Origin: Actinocorallia herbida
Lineage (GTDB): Bacteria; Actinomycetota; Actinomycetes; Streptosporangiales; Streptosporangiaceae
Direction of reading: 5' to 3'
Assembly: GCF_003751225.1 (NCBI RefSeq)
Contig: NZ_RJKE01000001.1
Location: 4,154,001 to 4,218,000, forward strand
DNA: 64,000 nt
Program-made: the position numbers and the translations under genes
The notes under the pieces: generated by a model
Database searches by the model: none
What the model saw: only the letters and a program-made list of their open reading frames with translations
Told to the model about the DNA's origin: nothing
Part shown: in pieces, positions 46,563-55,842 of the stretch
Layout of the letters: each line of letters begins with the position of its first letter
Position numbering within the stretch: the first letter of the stretch is position 1

Positions 46563-47764
46563 ACCTCGGATGGGAACGCGCTCTCCCACATGATGAACCT
46601 GAAGTCGGCCGACCCGGACGGAGCGGGGGCTTGCGCCGACCGGTACGGCGACGACCTCATGACGCGGATCTGGCAGGGCATCCGCGCCGATGCCACCGAC
46701 TTGGCCAAGGGCTCCGAGATCCTGCTGATCGGCGCCTGGCTGCTCGGCCTTCGCACCGTGGCGGGTCTCGCGGTGCCGGTCGGTGGCCGGATGGCCGGCC
46801 AGACCCGGCGTGTCGGACTTCTGAAGGCCGTCGGCGGTACCCCGGGCCTGGTCGCGGCGGTGGCGCTCGCGGAGTATCTGCTCGTGGCCGTCGTGGCGGC
46901 CGCGGCCGGGCCGGCGATCGGGGCGCTGACCGCTCCGCTGCTCACCGAGTCCAGCGCCGGTCTCGTCGGTGGTGTGGGGACGGCGTCGTTGAGCTGGTCC
47001 ACGATCGGCCTGGTGACGGCCGTCGCGCTCGGCGTCGCGGCGGCGACCTCGGTGCCGGAGGTGTGCGCGGTCCGGTCCGGCACGGTCGGCGCGCGCTGGC
47101 CGACGCGGCACGCCCGCCGCACCGCACCGGCCGGCTGATCGCCGTCTCATGGCGGCTGCCGTCCCGCTGCTGCTCGCCGTGCGGGTCACCGCCCGCAGGC
47201 CGCGGCGGGCGGTTGCCGGGCGTGGTCGGTGTCGCGGTCGGCGGGTTCTACGTTCTGCTGGTGCTGAACACGTTCCTGGGGGCCTAGACGGCACCGGTGG
47301 CTACACCGGGACCAGGTCGAGACGCTCCGGCGGGTCCTGCCGGTCTGGACGGTCGTCCTGCTCGCCCTGGCGGCGGTCCACGTCATGGTGTCGTTACCTG
47401 GGTGACGGTGCTCGGCGACCGGCAGGTGTCGGTGCTGGCGCGAAGTGCTCGGTGCCACTCCGTGGAGGTGACCGGGGTGCTGGCGGCGGTGCAGGTGCTG
47501 TCCGTGCTCGGTGGCGCAGTTCTGGGCGTCTTCCCGGCCGGGTGGATGCTCCTCACCGGCGTCAACGTCACGCTTCCGGTGCCCTGGCGGCTCGTCGGCC
47601 TGATCGTGGCGATGGTGCTGGTGGTGGCCGCGCTGACCGCCGTTCGGTCCGTCCCCGGTGGCCGCCGCCTTCTGGAGCGGGTGCGTCGACGGGGGCGGCC
47701 GTGCCGGAGCGGTGCCCGGGCACCGCTCCGGGCTGCGGGGTGTCGGGTGGTCAGTCGTTGGTGA
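46563..47764 (+). pseudogene. Decayed FtsX-like ABC transporter permease
   Basis: Pieces of one FtsX/MacB-type permease appear in order but in changing frames: DLAKGSEILLIGAWLLGL...GRMAGQTRRVGLLKAVGGTPGLVAAVALAEYL in one frame to 47138, then MAAAVPLLLAVRVTARRP from 47149, GVAVGGFYVLLVLNTFLGA near 47220-47287, DQVETLRRVLPVWTVVLLALAAVHVM near 47310-47395, and VTVLGDRQVSVLAR...GVLAAVQVLSVLGG after 47400. At least four frameshifts separate them and the N-terminus is missing. It overlaps the end of the following minus-strand gene. Confidence 0.75.
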
Positions 47765-49178
47765 TGCGGAGGACGCCGGTGGTGGTGCCCTGCCAGTAGA
47801 CGCCGGGGGTGATGGTGCCCGCCATTTGGAGGGAGTCGTAGATGAAGCCGACGCCGAGGTTCTTGGTGCGGACGGTGGCGCCTGTGGCGGGGTCTATCTC
47901 GGTGTAGGCGAAGGTGTCGAAGATGCCGGTGGAGGTGGAGCCGGAGATGACGGGTTTGCGGATGACGGTGCGCAGGAGGCCGTCGGCGAGGGAGAGACGG
48001 GGTACCGCGGCGGAGCGGAGGACGATGTCCCAGGCGACGGTGCAGCCGGTGGCGGTGACGTCGACGCGGGTGAGGCCGCCGGGGAAGTCGGCGGAGGCGG
48101 GGACGCTGGTGCCGGCGTCGTCGGGGAGGGCGGGGTAGGGGTAGCCGTAGGTGCTGGCGAGGAAGACGGCGCTGCCGGAGGCGAGGGGGGAGTTCTCGCT
48201 GCCGCTGCCTCCGGCGGACAGGACGGGGAGTTTGCAGATCTGGGCGCCGGTGGCGGCGTTGTAGACGATGAGGCTCACTTTGGGGTTGGCGTTGTCGACG
48301 ATGGTGACGTAGTCGGTGCCGGTGGGGCCGAAGAAGGTGGGGGTGGAGCCGGATCCCCAGCTGAGCTGGCCGGGCTTGCGGCCGGGGCCGCGGTCGTAGG
48401 TCCGGCGCCAGATGACGGTGGGGGTGCCGGTGGTGTCGGCGCGCAGGAGGTAGGTGGCGTGGGTGGTGACGACGGCGGTGCCGTCGGGGACGGTGGAGAT
48501 GCTGTTGGCGATCTTCTCGCCGGCGGGGAGGGTGGTGGTCTTGATGGTGCCGGTGGCGTCGTCTGCGGTGCCGACGACGCCCTTGCTCGTGGCGAACCAG
48601 ACGCGGCCCTGCCAGTCGGGTGAGATGCCGATGACGGCGTCGTCTTCGGCGATGACGGAGTCGAGGGGGAGGCGGGAGGCGATGTGGAGCTCCCAGTCGC
48701 CGGAGGCGTTCTTGCGGTGGCCGACGCGCAGGAGGTCGCGGCTGCCGTCGATGACGACGAGGCGGTCGAGGTCGTCGAGGTAGGCGTAGACGCCGCCGAG
48801 GAGGGAGCCCTTGGTGAGGCCGAGGTCGGTGATGGACTGCCCGTCGGTGGGGTCGAGGAGGTGGACGGTGGGGTTCTGGCCGAAGATCTCGGTGCACAGG
48901 GCGACGGGGTGGCCGTCGGAGCCGACGAGGACGGTGGGGCAGGCGGAGGCGAGGGCGGCGCGGCTGGAGGTGAGGTCTCCGGCGGCGGGTCCGGCGTGGG
49001 GTGAGGTCTTGGAGGAGGCGGTGTCGCCGTGCATGGTGGCGGTTCCGGCGGGCCCGGCGTAGGGGTTGGCGGGCGGTCGGGGGTCGAAGGGTCCGGCTGC
49101 GGCGGCGGGTGTGGCGGTGGCGATGAGGAGGGTGCCGAGGGCGAGGGCGGCGGCGCGGGTGATGCCGGTGGGGCGCAA
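47751..49178 (-). CDS. Secreted beta-propeller-like protein, unknown function
   Basis: A 475-residue exported protein. After a signal peptide (TRAAALALGTLLIATATPAAAA) it consists of repeated beta segments that read like propeller blades (VHLLDPTDGQSITDLGL; VIGISPDWQGRVWFATSKGVVG; SLADGLLRTVIRKPVI). No catalytic motif is recognised. I chose TTG 49178 with GGAG 5 nt upstream: a TATGAT -10 on this strand (49216-49221) overlaps the longer ATG starts at 49214 and 49220, which would therefore precede the transcript. Homologues are annotated as hypothetical or PQQ-like. Confidence 0.65.
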   Translation of the reverse strand: MRPTGITRAAALALGTLLIATATPAAAAGPFDPRPPANPYAGPAGTATMHGDTASSKTSPHAGPAAGDLTSSRAALASACPTVLVGSDGHPVALCTEIFGQNPTVHLLDPTDGQSITDLGLTKGSLLGGVYAYLDDLDRLVVIDGSRDLLRVGHRKNASGDWELHIASRLPLDSVIAEDDAVIGISPDWQGRVWFATSKGVVGTADDATGTIKTTTLPAGEKIANSISTVPDGTAVVTTHATYLLRADTTGTPTVIWRRTYDRGPGRKPGQLSWGSGSTPTFFGPTGTDYVTIVDNANPKVSLIVYNAATGAQICKLPVLSAGGSGSENSPLASGSAVFLASTYGYPYPALPDDAGTSVPASADFPGGLTRVDVTATGCTVAWDIVLRSAAVPRLSLADGLLRTVIRKPVISGSTSTGIFDTFAYTEIDPATGATVRTKNLGVGFIYDSLQMAGTITPGVYWQGTTTGVLRITND

Positions 49179-49417
49179 GGTGACTCCGCTTGATCGTGGG
49201 GGCGATGCGCCCATGATCATAAGTCATACTTTGCCGACTGATCTAGTCGGAATCATGCGGCTTCTCGGGACCCGCACCTCGGGGCCGCCGTCCGGGCCCT
49301 GTCCCGCGGTTTCGCACGGGTGTGGGCGCCGGTCGCGGCTGTGCGTGGTTTTCCGGGTGGGGCGGGGGGTTTTGCGCTAGCGTGACGGGGTCGTCACGGA
49401 GCGGAAGGGTACACCGG

Positions 49418-51010
49418 ATGTTTGATTACGTGGTGGTAGGTGCCGGTTCGGCGGGGTGCGTGCTCGCGGCGCGCCTGTCGGCGGATCCGAAGGTGAGCGT
49501 CCTGCTGGTCGAGGCCGGCGGGTCGGACCGCAACCCGATGTTCCACATCCCGAAGGGGTTCGGGCTGGCGATGACCGATCCGAAGGCGGCATGGCTGTAC
49601 CCGACGGCGCCGTTCGGGCCGCGCGCGACGAACGAGGTCTGGCCGCGGGGGCGGGTGCTGGGCGGGTCGAGCGCGATCAACGGGATGGTCTACAACCGGG
49701 GGCAGCGCGCGGACTGGGACGCCCTGGTGGAGCTGGGGAACAAGGAGTTCGGGTGGGACGCGGTGCTGCCGGCGTTCCGGGCGATGGAGGACCACGCGCT
49801 GGGCGGGTCGCAGACGCGCGGTGCGGGCGGGCCGCTGAAGGTGGGGGGCCCGGCGGGTCCCGAGCCTCTGTGCGAGGAGATGATCGCGGCGGGGGCGGCG
49901 CTGGGGCTGCGGGTGACCGACGACGCGAACGACGCCGACGACGAGCGGATCGGGTACTCGATCGCGACGATCCACAAGGGGCGGCGGGTGAGCGCGGCGC
50001 GGGCGTTCCTGCGTCCGGCGATGGGGCGGCCGAACCTGAAGGTGGCGACCGGTCAGACGGCCACGCGGCTGCTGCTGGAGGGCGAGCGGGCGGTCGGGGT
50101 GGAGGTGCGGGACCGCAAGGGGGCGGTGCGCGAGCTGCGGGCGCGGCGCGAGGTGGTGCTTTCACTGGGCAGCCTGAACACGCCGCGGCTGCTCCAGCAG
50201 TCGGGGATCGGCCCGGCCGCGGTGCTGAAGGAGGCCGGGGTCGAGGTCAGGGTCGAGCGGGAACTGATCGGCGCGGGCCTGCGTGAGCACCGGTGCCTGG
50301 TCGCCAAGTACCGGCTGCGCGACGACGTCGGCTACAACCGGCACCTGTCGTCACCGCTGCGCCAGGCGGTGACGGGCATGCGGTACCTGGCGACGCGCAA
50401 GGGCCCGCTGGCGACGCCGGCGTACGACGTGATCGCGTTCGTGAAGTCCGACCCGTCACTGGAGCGGCCGGACGGGCAGCTGCTGCTGGGGCCGATGTCG
50501 CCGCGGACGTTCGAGGCCGGCGAGAAGGTCGCGGTGGAGAGCGAGCCGGGGCTGAGCTGCGTCGGCGTGGTGCTGCGGCCCGAGGCGACCGGCCGGGTCG
50601 CGATCACGTCCGCCGACCCGGACGCTCCCCTGCTGGTGGATCCGAACTACTTCGGCGACGCGCGCGACCGTGCCACGGGCGCCGCGGTGTTCCGGCGGAT
50701 GCGCGAGCTCTTCGAAGCCGAGCCGATCGCGTCGCGGATCGCGTCCGAGACGCTGCCGGGCCCGGCCGTCGCGACGGACGAGGAGATCGTGGAGGCGTCC
50801 CTGGACCGGGGGTACTGCGGGTACCACGCGGTCGGGACGTGCGCGATGGGACCCGAGGAGGAGGCCGTGGTGGATCCGCTGCTGCGGCTGCGGGGCGTCG
50901 AAGGGGTCCGGGTGGTGGACTGCTCGGTGCTGCCGACGATGGTCGCGGGGAACCTGAACGGTCCGATCATGGCGATCGCGTGGCACGCCGCCGACCTGAT
51001 CCGCGGGTAG
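49418..51010 (+). CDS. GMC-family FAD oxidoreductase (choline dehydrogenase-like)
   Basis: A 530-residue flavoenzyme. FAD site VVVGAGSAGCVLAARLS at residue 5, GMC signature GRVLGGSSAINGMVYNRG near residue 77, second signature GSLNTPRLLQQSGIG near 250, and the catalytic His in GYHAVGTCAMG near 470. It oxidises an alcohol in the cytosol; it resembles choline/alcohol dehydrogenases but the substrate is not certain. No BetB or transporter adjoins. ATG with GGAAGGG upstream. Confidence 0.88.
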   Translation: MFDYVVVGAGSAGCVLAARLSADPKVSVLLVEAGGSDRNPMFHIPKGFGLAMTDPKAAWLYPTAPFGPRATNEVWPRGRVLGGSSAINGMVYNRGQRADWDALVELGNKEFGWDAVLPAFRAMEDHALGGSQTRGAGGPLKVGGPAGPEPLCEEMIAAGAALGLRVTDDANDADDERIGYSIATIHKGRRVSAARAFLRPAMGRPNLKVATGQTATRLLLEGERAVGVEVRDRKGAVRELRARREVVLSLGSLNTPRLLQQSGIGPAAVLKEAGVEVRVERELIGAGLREHRCLVAKYRLRDDVGYNRHLSSPLRQAVTGMRYLATRKGPLATPAYDVIAFVKSDPSLERPDGQLLLGPMSPRTFEAGEKVAVESEPGLSCVGVVLRPEATGRVAITSADPDAPLLVDPNYFGDARDRATGAAVFRRMRELFEAEPIASRIASETLPGPAVATDEEIVEASLDRGYCGYHAVGTCAMGPEEEAVVDPLLRLRGVEGVRVVDCSVLPTMVAGNLNGPIMAIAWHAADLIRG

Positions 51011-51013
51011 CGG

Positions 51014-51784
51014 CTACCGGTCGGCGCGGCCGGGGTGCGGCCAGGGGTTCGGGTCGCAGCCGTAGAGCGACTTGGTCTGCTGGACCATGACGGGGGCGGC
51101 GCGGCCGGGTCCCGGGCAGGTGGTGTGCCCGTGGCCCAGGCCGTGGCCGACCTCATGGCTGATGAGGTACTCGCGGTAGGTGGCGATGTCGCGGCCGTAG
51201 GACGGGGCGCCGGTGTTCCAGCGGTCGGCGTTGATGACGGCGCGGCCGCCCTGGAAGCAGGACAGGGCGAGGCCGACGTCGAGGGGCAGGCAGCGCTGCC
51301 GGGCTTCGGCCGGGCTGGTGAGCGAGACGCGCAGGTCCACGGGGCCTTCGGCGACGCGAACGAAGCGGTGGCCCCAGCCGCGGGGGTCGTTGAGGATCAG
51401 GTGAACGGCTTCGGCGAACTCGGCGGGGGTGTAGGGCAGGCCGCGTTCGACTTCGACGAGGTAGCGGACCGTGGTGCCGTCGCCGTCGTGCGCCTTGGCG
51501 GTGCCGGGGGCGGTCTTGTAGGCGCCGTCGGCGTGCGTGGGGACCATGCGCGGGAGCGGCTGGAGGCGTCCTGCGGCTTTCGTGGGCGTCGGGGTGGGAC
51601 CGGGCGCGGGCGTGGATGCCGCGGTCGGGGTCGCCGACGGCGTCGTGGGCGCTGCGGCCGGGGTGCGCGCGGGATCGCCGGGTCGGGCGATGAGGGCCGC
51701 GGCGACGGTGGCGGTGATGACGATGGCGATTCCGGCCGGAACCCGCAGGGAGCGCACGAGGGGTCGTTCTTTCTGGTTGATCAC
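51014..51784 (-). CDS. DUF3152 zinc-protease-like secreted protein
   Basis: A 256-residue membrane-anchored or secreted protein: basic start, hydrophobic helix about residues 15-33, a Pro/Thr/Ala-rich linker to about 75, then the DUF3152 domain. The domain ends in HEVGHGLGHGHTTCPGPG, an HExxH-type zinc motif, and conserved cysteines. The family is predicted to be zinc proteases, unproven in activity. It runs convergent with the GMC gene. Confidence 0.85.
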   Translation of the reverse strand: MINQKERPLVRSLRVPAGIAIVITATVAAALIARPGDPARTPAAAPTTPSATPTAASTPAPGPTPTPTKAAGRLQPLPRMVPTHADGAYKTAPGTAKAHDGDGTTVRYLVEVERGLPYTPAEFAEAVHLILNDPRGWGHRFVRVAEGPVDLRVSLTSPAEARQRCLPLDVGLALSCFQGGRAVINADRWNTGAPSYGRDIATYREYLISHEVGHGLGHGHTTCPGPGRAAPVMVQQTKSLYGCDPNPWPHPGRADR

Positions 51785-51894
51785 TGAGCGTAAGCGATCT
51801 TACCCGTGCCGATGGGGTGCGCGAGCCGGGAATACACGGGTGGGTCCGGTGTGCCCCGCGCCGCCCGCCTCCCGGCGGGCGGCGCGGCGGCGGG

Positions 51895-53451
51895 TCAGCC
51901 GGAGTGGGCGGCGCGCAGCTCGTGCTTGAGCACCTTGCCCGAGGCGTTGCGGGGCAGGGCGTCGACGACGACGAGCGCGGTCGGCTTCTTGTAGGAGGCG
52001 AGGCGGTCGCGGCAGAAGTCGGTGAGGCTCTCCAGAGTGGGGGCCGGTGCTCCGGCGCGGGTGACGACGACGGCCAGGGGCGTCTCGCCCCACTTGGGGT
52101 GGGGGACGCCGATGACGGAGACCTCGCCGACGCCCGGGTGGGCGGCCAGGACGTTCTCGACCTCGGCGCAGTAGATGTTCTCCCCACCGGAGATGATCAT
52201 GTCCTTCTTGCGGTCGACGACGTAGAGGAAGCCCTCCTCGTCGGCGCGCACCAGGTCGCCGGAGTGGAACCAGCCGCCCGCGAAGGCCTCCGCGGTGGCG
52301 GCGGGGTTGTTCCAGTAGCCCTGCATGGTGGAGGGGCCGCGGTAGACGATCTCGCCGACCTCGCCGGGGGCGACGTCGTTCATGTCGCCGTCGACCACCC
52401 GGGCGGACACGGTGGGGATGGGCCGGCCGATGGAGCCGATCTTGCGGAGGGCGTCGGCGGCGTCGAGGGCGCAGGTGACCGGGGACATCTCGGTCTGGCC
52501 GAAGACGGCGACGTTGGCGGCCTGCGGGAACGTCGCGGCCATCCGTTCCAGGAGGGTGACGGTGGCGGGCGCGGCGCCCCAGCTGATGATGCGCAGGCTC
52601 CCGGCCCGGCTGGACGCCGAGGGGTCGTCGCACAGGAGCTGCCACTGGGCGGGGACGAAGAACGCGTTGGTGACGCCCTCGCCGTCGATGAGGTCCAAGG
52701 TGGCGGCGGCGTCGAACGCGCCGCTGGGAACGATGACGGTGGTGGCGCCGATGAGCAGGTGGGGGGCGAGGCAGCCGACGGCCGCGATGTGGAACAGGGG
52801 CGAGGCCAGGAGGCCGACCTCGTCGTCGCCGAACAGCCGCCAGTGGCGGATGACGGTGAAGGACTGCATGAGCAGGTTGAGGTGGGTGAGCATCGCGCCC
52901 TTGGGGGCTCCGGTGGTGCCGGAGGTGTACATGATGAGGGCGGTGTCGGTGTCGGCGACCTGGACGGTGGGCGGCAGTGCGCCCTCGGCGAGCAGGGTCG
53001 CGTAGTCGAGGGTGCCGGGGACGTCGGTGGGCCCGGCGACGACGAGCGCGGCGACCGGCGCGGAGGCGCGGGCCTCGGCGGCGAGGGGCGCGAGGGCCGC
53101 TTCGGTGATGAGGGCCTTGGCGCCGGAGTCGGTGATGATGTGCACGACTTCGGGGGCGGTGAGCCGGAAGTTGACGGGCACGCCGATGGCGCCGAGGCGG
53201 CTGATCGCCAGGAGGGTCTCGGCGAACTCGGGCCGGTTGGTCATGAGGATGGCGACCCGGTCGCCGTGGGTGACGCCGCGTGCGTGGAGGGCGCCGGCGA
53301 GGGCGGTGAGGCGGGTGTGGAGGTCGCGGTAGGTGGTGGAGGCGCCTTCGAAGCGGAGGGCGATCCGGTCGGGGCGGCCGTGGGCGTGGCGGGCGACGCT
53401 GTCGACCCAGTGCGTTCCGGCCCCGTCGGGGCGCTGCGCGGTGGAGGTCAT
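51895..53451 (-). CDS. Acyl-CoA synthetase (AMP-forming), FadD-like
   Basis: A 518-residue ANL-family ligase forming acyl-CoA from a carboxylic acid, ATP and CoA. Core motifs are intact: P-loop MYTSGTTGAPKGA near residue 180, FGQTEMSP near 330, GWFHSGDLVRADEEGFLYVVDRKKDMIISGGENIYC near 400 and the closing lysine RNASGKVLKHEL near 505. Chain-length preference cannot be read. ATG start. An operator-like TGCATGATGCA palindrome lies 85 bp upstream and recurs before the MFS gene at 55439, so both may be co-regulated. Confidence 0.9.
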   Translation of the reverse strand: MTSTAQRPDGAGTHWVDSVARHAHGRPDRIALRFEGASTTYRDLHTRLTALAGALHARGVTHGDRVAILMTNRPEFAETLLAISRLGAIGVPVNFRLTAPEVVHIITDSGAKALITEAALAPLAAEARASAPVAALVVAGPTDVPGTLDYATLLAEGALPPTVQVADTDTALIMYTSGTTGAPKGAMLTHLNLLMQSFTVIRHWRLFGDDEVGLLASPLFHIAAVGCLAPHLLIGATTVIVPSGAFDAAATLDLIDGEGVTNAFFVPAQWQLLCDDPSASSRAGSLRIISWGAAPATVTLLERMAATFPQAANVAVFGQTEMSPVTCALDAADALRKIGSIGRPIPTVSARVVDGDMNDVAPGEVGEIVYRGPSTMQGYWNNPAATAEAFAGGWFHSGDLVRADEEGFLYVVDRKKDMIISGGENIYCAEVENVLAAHPGVGEVSVIGVPHPKWGETPLAVVVTRAGAPAPTLESLTDFCRDRLASYKKPTALVVVDALPRNASGKVLKHELRAAHSG

Positions 53452-53535
53452 GGGACGTCTCCCTTTCTTCGGCTGACGGGTGCGGCGTCAGGTGGTGCGT
53501 GCTGGTCGTGCGCTACCGGGTCGGTAAGTGCTTAC

Positions 53536-53548
53536 GTGCATGATGCAC
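53536..53548. promoter_or_regulatory. Palindromic operator GTGCATGATGCAC (copy 1)
   Basis: A perfect 13-bp palindrome, GTGCAT-G-ATGCAC, between the acyl-CoA synthetase and the GNAT gene. The core TGCATGATGCA recurs at 55484-55494. Resembles sites of MarR-type regulators; no such regulator gene is in the window. Confidence 0.7.
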
Positions 53549-53638
53549 CCATGGCTCGGGAGACGGAAATGCGAGGTGCCCGCAGAACAGGCAAAATGTC
53601 CCCGCAAGCCTTATCTGTGATCTTTGTGAGGAGCCCCC

Positions 53639-53944
53639 GTGGCCGAACCCGTCATCACCGACGCCCCCGAACGCGAGCGGTTCGAAGTCCACCTCGACGG
53701 CGTCCTCGCCGGATTCGCCGAGTACATGCGCGGCCCGTCCCTCGTCGTCTACCCGCACACCGTCGTGCACCGCGAGCACGAGGGCCGCGGCCTGGGCTCC
53801 GCGCTGGCCCGCGCCGTCCTGGACGACGCCCGGGCGCGCGGCCTGAAGGTCCTGCCGACCTGCCCGTTCATCGCCGCCTACATGGCCGCCCACCCCGGGT
53901 ACTCCGACCTGCACTACCGGGCCCGCAGCGTCGTCGTGGACTAG
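53639..53944 (+). CDS. GNAT-like N-acetyltransferase (YjdJ type)
   Basis: A 101-residue short GNAT: FEVHLDGVLAGFAEYMRGPSLVVYPHTVVHREHEGRGLGSALARAVLDDARARGLKVLPTCPFIAAYMAAHP-type sequence with the acetyl-CoA loop HEGRGLGSALA near residue 48 and CPFIAAYM near 78. This is the compact YjdJ/GNAT_like family, which may act on small molecules or proteins. GTG start with GAGGAG upstream. The first operator (53536) is in its promoter side too. Confidence 0.85.
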   Translation: MAEPVITDAPERERFEVHLDGVLAGFAEYMRGPSLVVYPHTVVHREHEGRGLGSALARAVLDDARARGLKVLPTCPFIAAYMAAHPGYSDLHYRARSVVVD

Positions 53945-53996
53945 CGGGCCCGATCCGCCCGGCGGCCGGCCCCGCCGGGCGGATTGGAAACGCGGA

Positions 53997-55439
53997 CTAG
54001 CCCTCGGCGGGGACGGGCGCCGCGGCCGGAACCGCGGCCTCGGGCACGGGGCGGGAGCGGCGGGGGACGGCCAGGACGGTCAGGGCCGCGGCGGCGCCCG
54101 TGCACGCCGCCATGATCAGCACGGTGCGCAGGCCCTCCTCGGACGGGACGGACAGCGGGCCGACCCGGGTGGTCATGTGGGCCAGGACGACGCCGACGAC
54201 GGCCGAGCAGGTCGAGGTGCCCAGGGAGCGGGCGAGGGAGTTCAGGCCGTTGGCCGCGGCGGTCTCGGACACCGGGACCGCCGCCATGATGAGCGCGGGC
54301 ATCGCGGCGAACGCGAACCCGACCCCGATACTGATCACCAGCGAGAACACCACCACGCCCCACGCCCACGCCATCAGCGGCAGCGCCAGCAGGTACCCGG
54401 CGCTGATGATCAGCGCGCCGGCGAGCAGGGACGTGCGGGGGCCGTGGCGGCGCGAGACGCGGGCGGCGAACGGCGAGACGGCCATCATGCCGAGCCCGCC
54501 GGGCGCCATCCACAGGCCCGCCTCGGTCATCGACAGGCCGAGGCCGTAGCCGGTGGACGGGGGGAGCTGGAGGATCTGCGGGGTGACCAGCGACATCCCG
54601 TACATGGTGAAGCCGATGAGGATGGAGGCCAGGTTCGTCACCAGGACCTGGCGGCGGGCGGTGGCGCGCAGGTCCACCACGGGCGCGGCCACCCGCAGCT
54701 CCCACCAGGCCCACACGGCGAACGACACGGCGGAGAACGCGAACAGGGCGAGGGTCAGTGGCGCGTTCCAGCCCCAGTCGCCGCCCTTGGAGATCGCCAG
54801 GAGGAGCGGGAGGAGCCCCGCGGTGAGGCCGAGCGCGCCCAGGTAGTCGAAGCGGCCGCCCGCGCGCAGCGGGGACTCCGGGACGAGGAACGCCACGAGG
54901 CCCGTCATGATCGCGCCCGCGCCCGCCGACACCCAGAACAGGGCCTGCCAGCCGGTGTGCTCGGCGATCACCGAGGCGATCGGCAGGCCGAGCGCGCCGC
55001 CGACGCCCAGGGAACTGCTCATCAGCGCGATGGAGGTGCCCAGACGCTCGGGCGGCAGCACGTCGCGCATGACGGAGATGCCGAGGCCGATCACGGGCAG
55101 GCCGAGGCCCTGCAGGGTGCGGCCGATGACGACGGGCCACAGGGACGCACCGATCGCGCACACCAGGGACCCCGCGGTGAGCAGGAACGTGCAGGCCAGG
55201 AGGATGCGGCGTTTGCCGTAGAGGTCGCCGAGGCGGCCGGCGACCGGGGTGGCGACCGCGCCCGCCAGGAGGGTCGCGGTGATCGCCCAGGAGGCGTTGG
55301 CGGCGCTGGTGTGCAGGATGCGCGGCAGCTCGGGCAGGATCGGCACGACGAGCGTCTGCATGAGGGAGACGGTGATCCCCGCTCCGGCAAGGACGGCGAC
55401 GACGACCCGCGGGCGCGCCGCGGCGGTGGACTCGCTCAA
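53997..55439 (-). CDS. MFS drug/metabolite exporter (DHA2-like)
   Basis: A 480-residue transporter with about 14 membrane helices. The MFS motif A region GRLGDLYGKRRILLA near residue 68 and motif C-type LGVGGALGLPIASVIAEHTGW near 150 support a proton-driven multidrug efflux protein. The C-terminus is a soluble Pro/Ala tail. TTG start with GGAG upstream. The promoter has a TGCATGATGCA site also found before the acyl-CoA synthetase. Substrate unknown. Confidence 0.85.
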   Translation of the reverse strand: MSESTAAARPRVVVAVLAGAGITVSLMQTLVVPILPELPRILHTSAANASWAITATLLAGAVATPVAGRLGDLYGKRRILLACTFLLTAGSLVCAIGASLWPVVIGRTLQGLGLPVIGLGISVMRDVLPPERLGTSIALMSSSLGVGGALGLPIASVIAEHTGWQALFWVSAGAGAIMTGLVAFLVPESPLRAGGRFDYLGALGLTAGLLPLLLAISKGGDWGWNAPLTLALFAFSAVSFAVWAWWELRVAAPVVDLRATARRQVLVTNLASILIGFTMYGMSLVTPQILQLPPSTGYGLGLSMTEAGLWMAPGGLGMMAVSPFAARVSRRHGPRTSLLAGALIISAGYLLALPLMAWAWGVVVFSLVISIGVGFAFAAMPALIMAAVPVSETAAANGLNSLARSLGTSTCSAVVGVVLAHMTTRVGPLSVPSEEGLRTVLIMAACTGAAAALTVLAVPRRSRPVPEAAVPAAAPVPAEG

Positions 55440-55482
55440 GTTCGCTCCACGAGTGGGGGGATCACGCGGACCGCGCCATCAT

Positions 55483-55495
55483 ATGCATGATGCAC
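55483..55495. promoter_or_regulatory. Palindromic operator ATGCATGATGCAC (copy 2)
   Basis: The same TGCATGATGCA core as at 53536, 44 bp before the MFS gene. Placement over the promoter is consistent with repression. Confidence 0.7.
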
Positions 55496-55615
55496 ATCCG
55501 GCCCCGCGGGCGGCCCCCGCCCGAGGCGGGCCCCGTCGGACGGGCAGGTCGGGGCGGAGGGGCGCGACGGGCACGGGGCCGCCGCGCGGGTGAAACCGGA
55601 GGTTGCGGGGTGCCC

Positions 55616-55621
55616 TACACT
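55616..55621 (+). promoter_or_regulatory. Possible -10 of the GDT1 gene
   Basis: TACACT, from which transcription would start at about 55628, just at the 5' edge of the riboswitch. The -35 is not clear. Confidence 0.4.
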
Positions 55622-55628
55622 GGATACC

Positions 55629-55733
55629 GCGAAGGGGAGTAGTCCCGCGATACCGGTGTGTCGACATACTGGCCGTCTTTGGCGGCCCGGCCATCGGGCC
55701 ACCCGCTCAGGGTGGTGGACGAGACCTTCGGCA
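55629..55733 (+). promoter_or_regulatory. yybP-ykoY (manganese) riboswitch
   Basis: The conserved elements appear in order: CGAAGGGGAGTAG at 55630, ACCGGTGTGTCGACATACT, a GC-rich variable hairpin region, and GACGAGACCTTCG. CGAAGG (55630-55635) pairs with CCTTCG (55725-55730) to close P1, and GGTGTGTCGACATACT is typical of actinobacterial members. This aptamer senses Mn2+ and turns on manganese efflux genes. It precedes the GDT1 gene by 110 nt. Confidence 0.9.
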
Positions 55734-55842
55734 AGGCATGACCGGCGCCCGCCGTTCGACGGGCGTCATCGTCGTGCCGGGCCGAACGGTGTCGTCTCCC
55801 CCGGGGGTTCCGTGAGGTCCGGCACCTCCGGAAAGACAGCGC

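Noticed and set aside
47139-47764. A second intact small membrane protein gene after the permease fragment
   Set aside because: The pieces continue the same FtsX-type permease in other frames, so they are parts of one dead gene.
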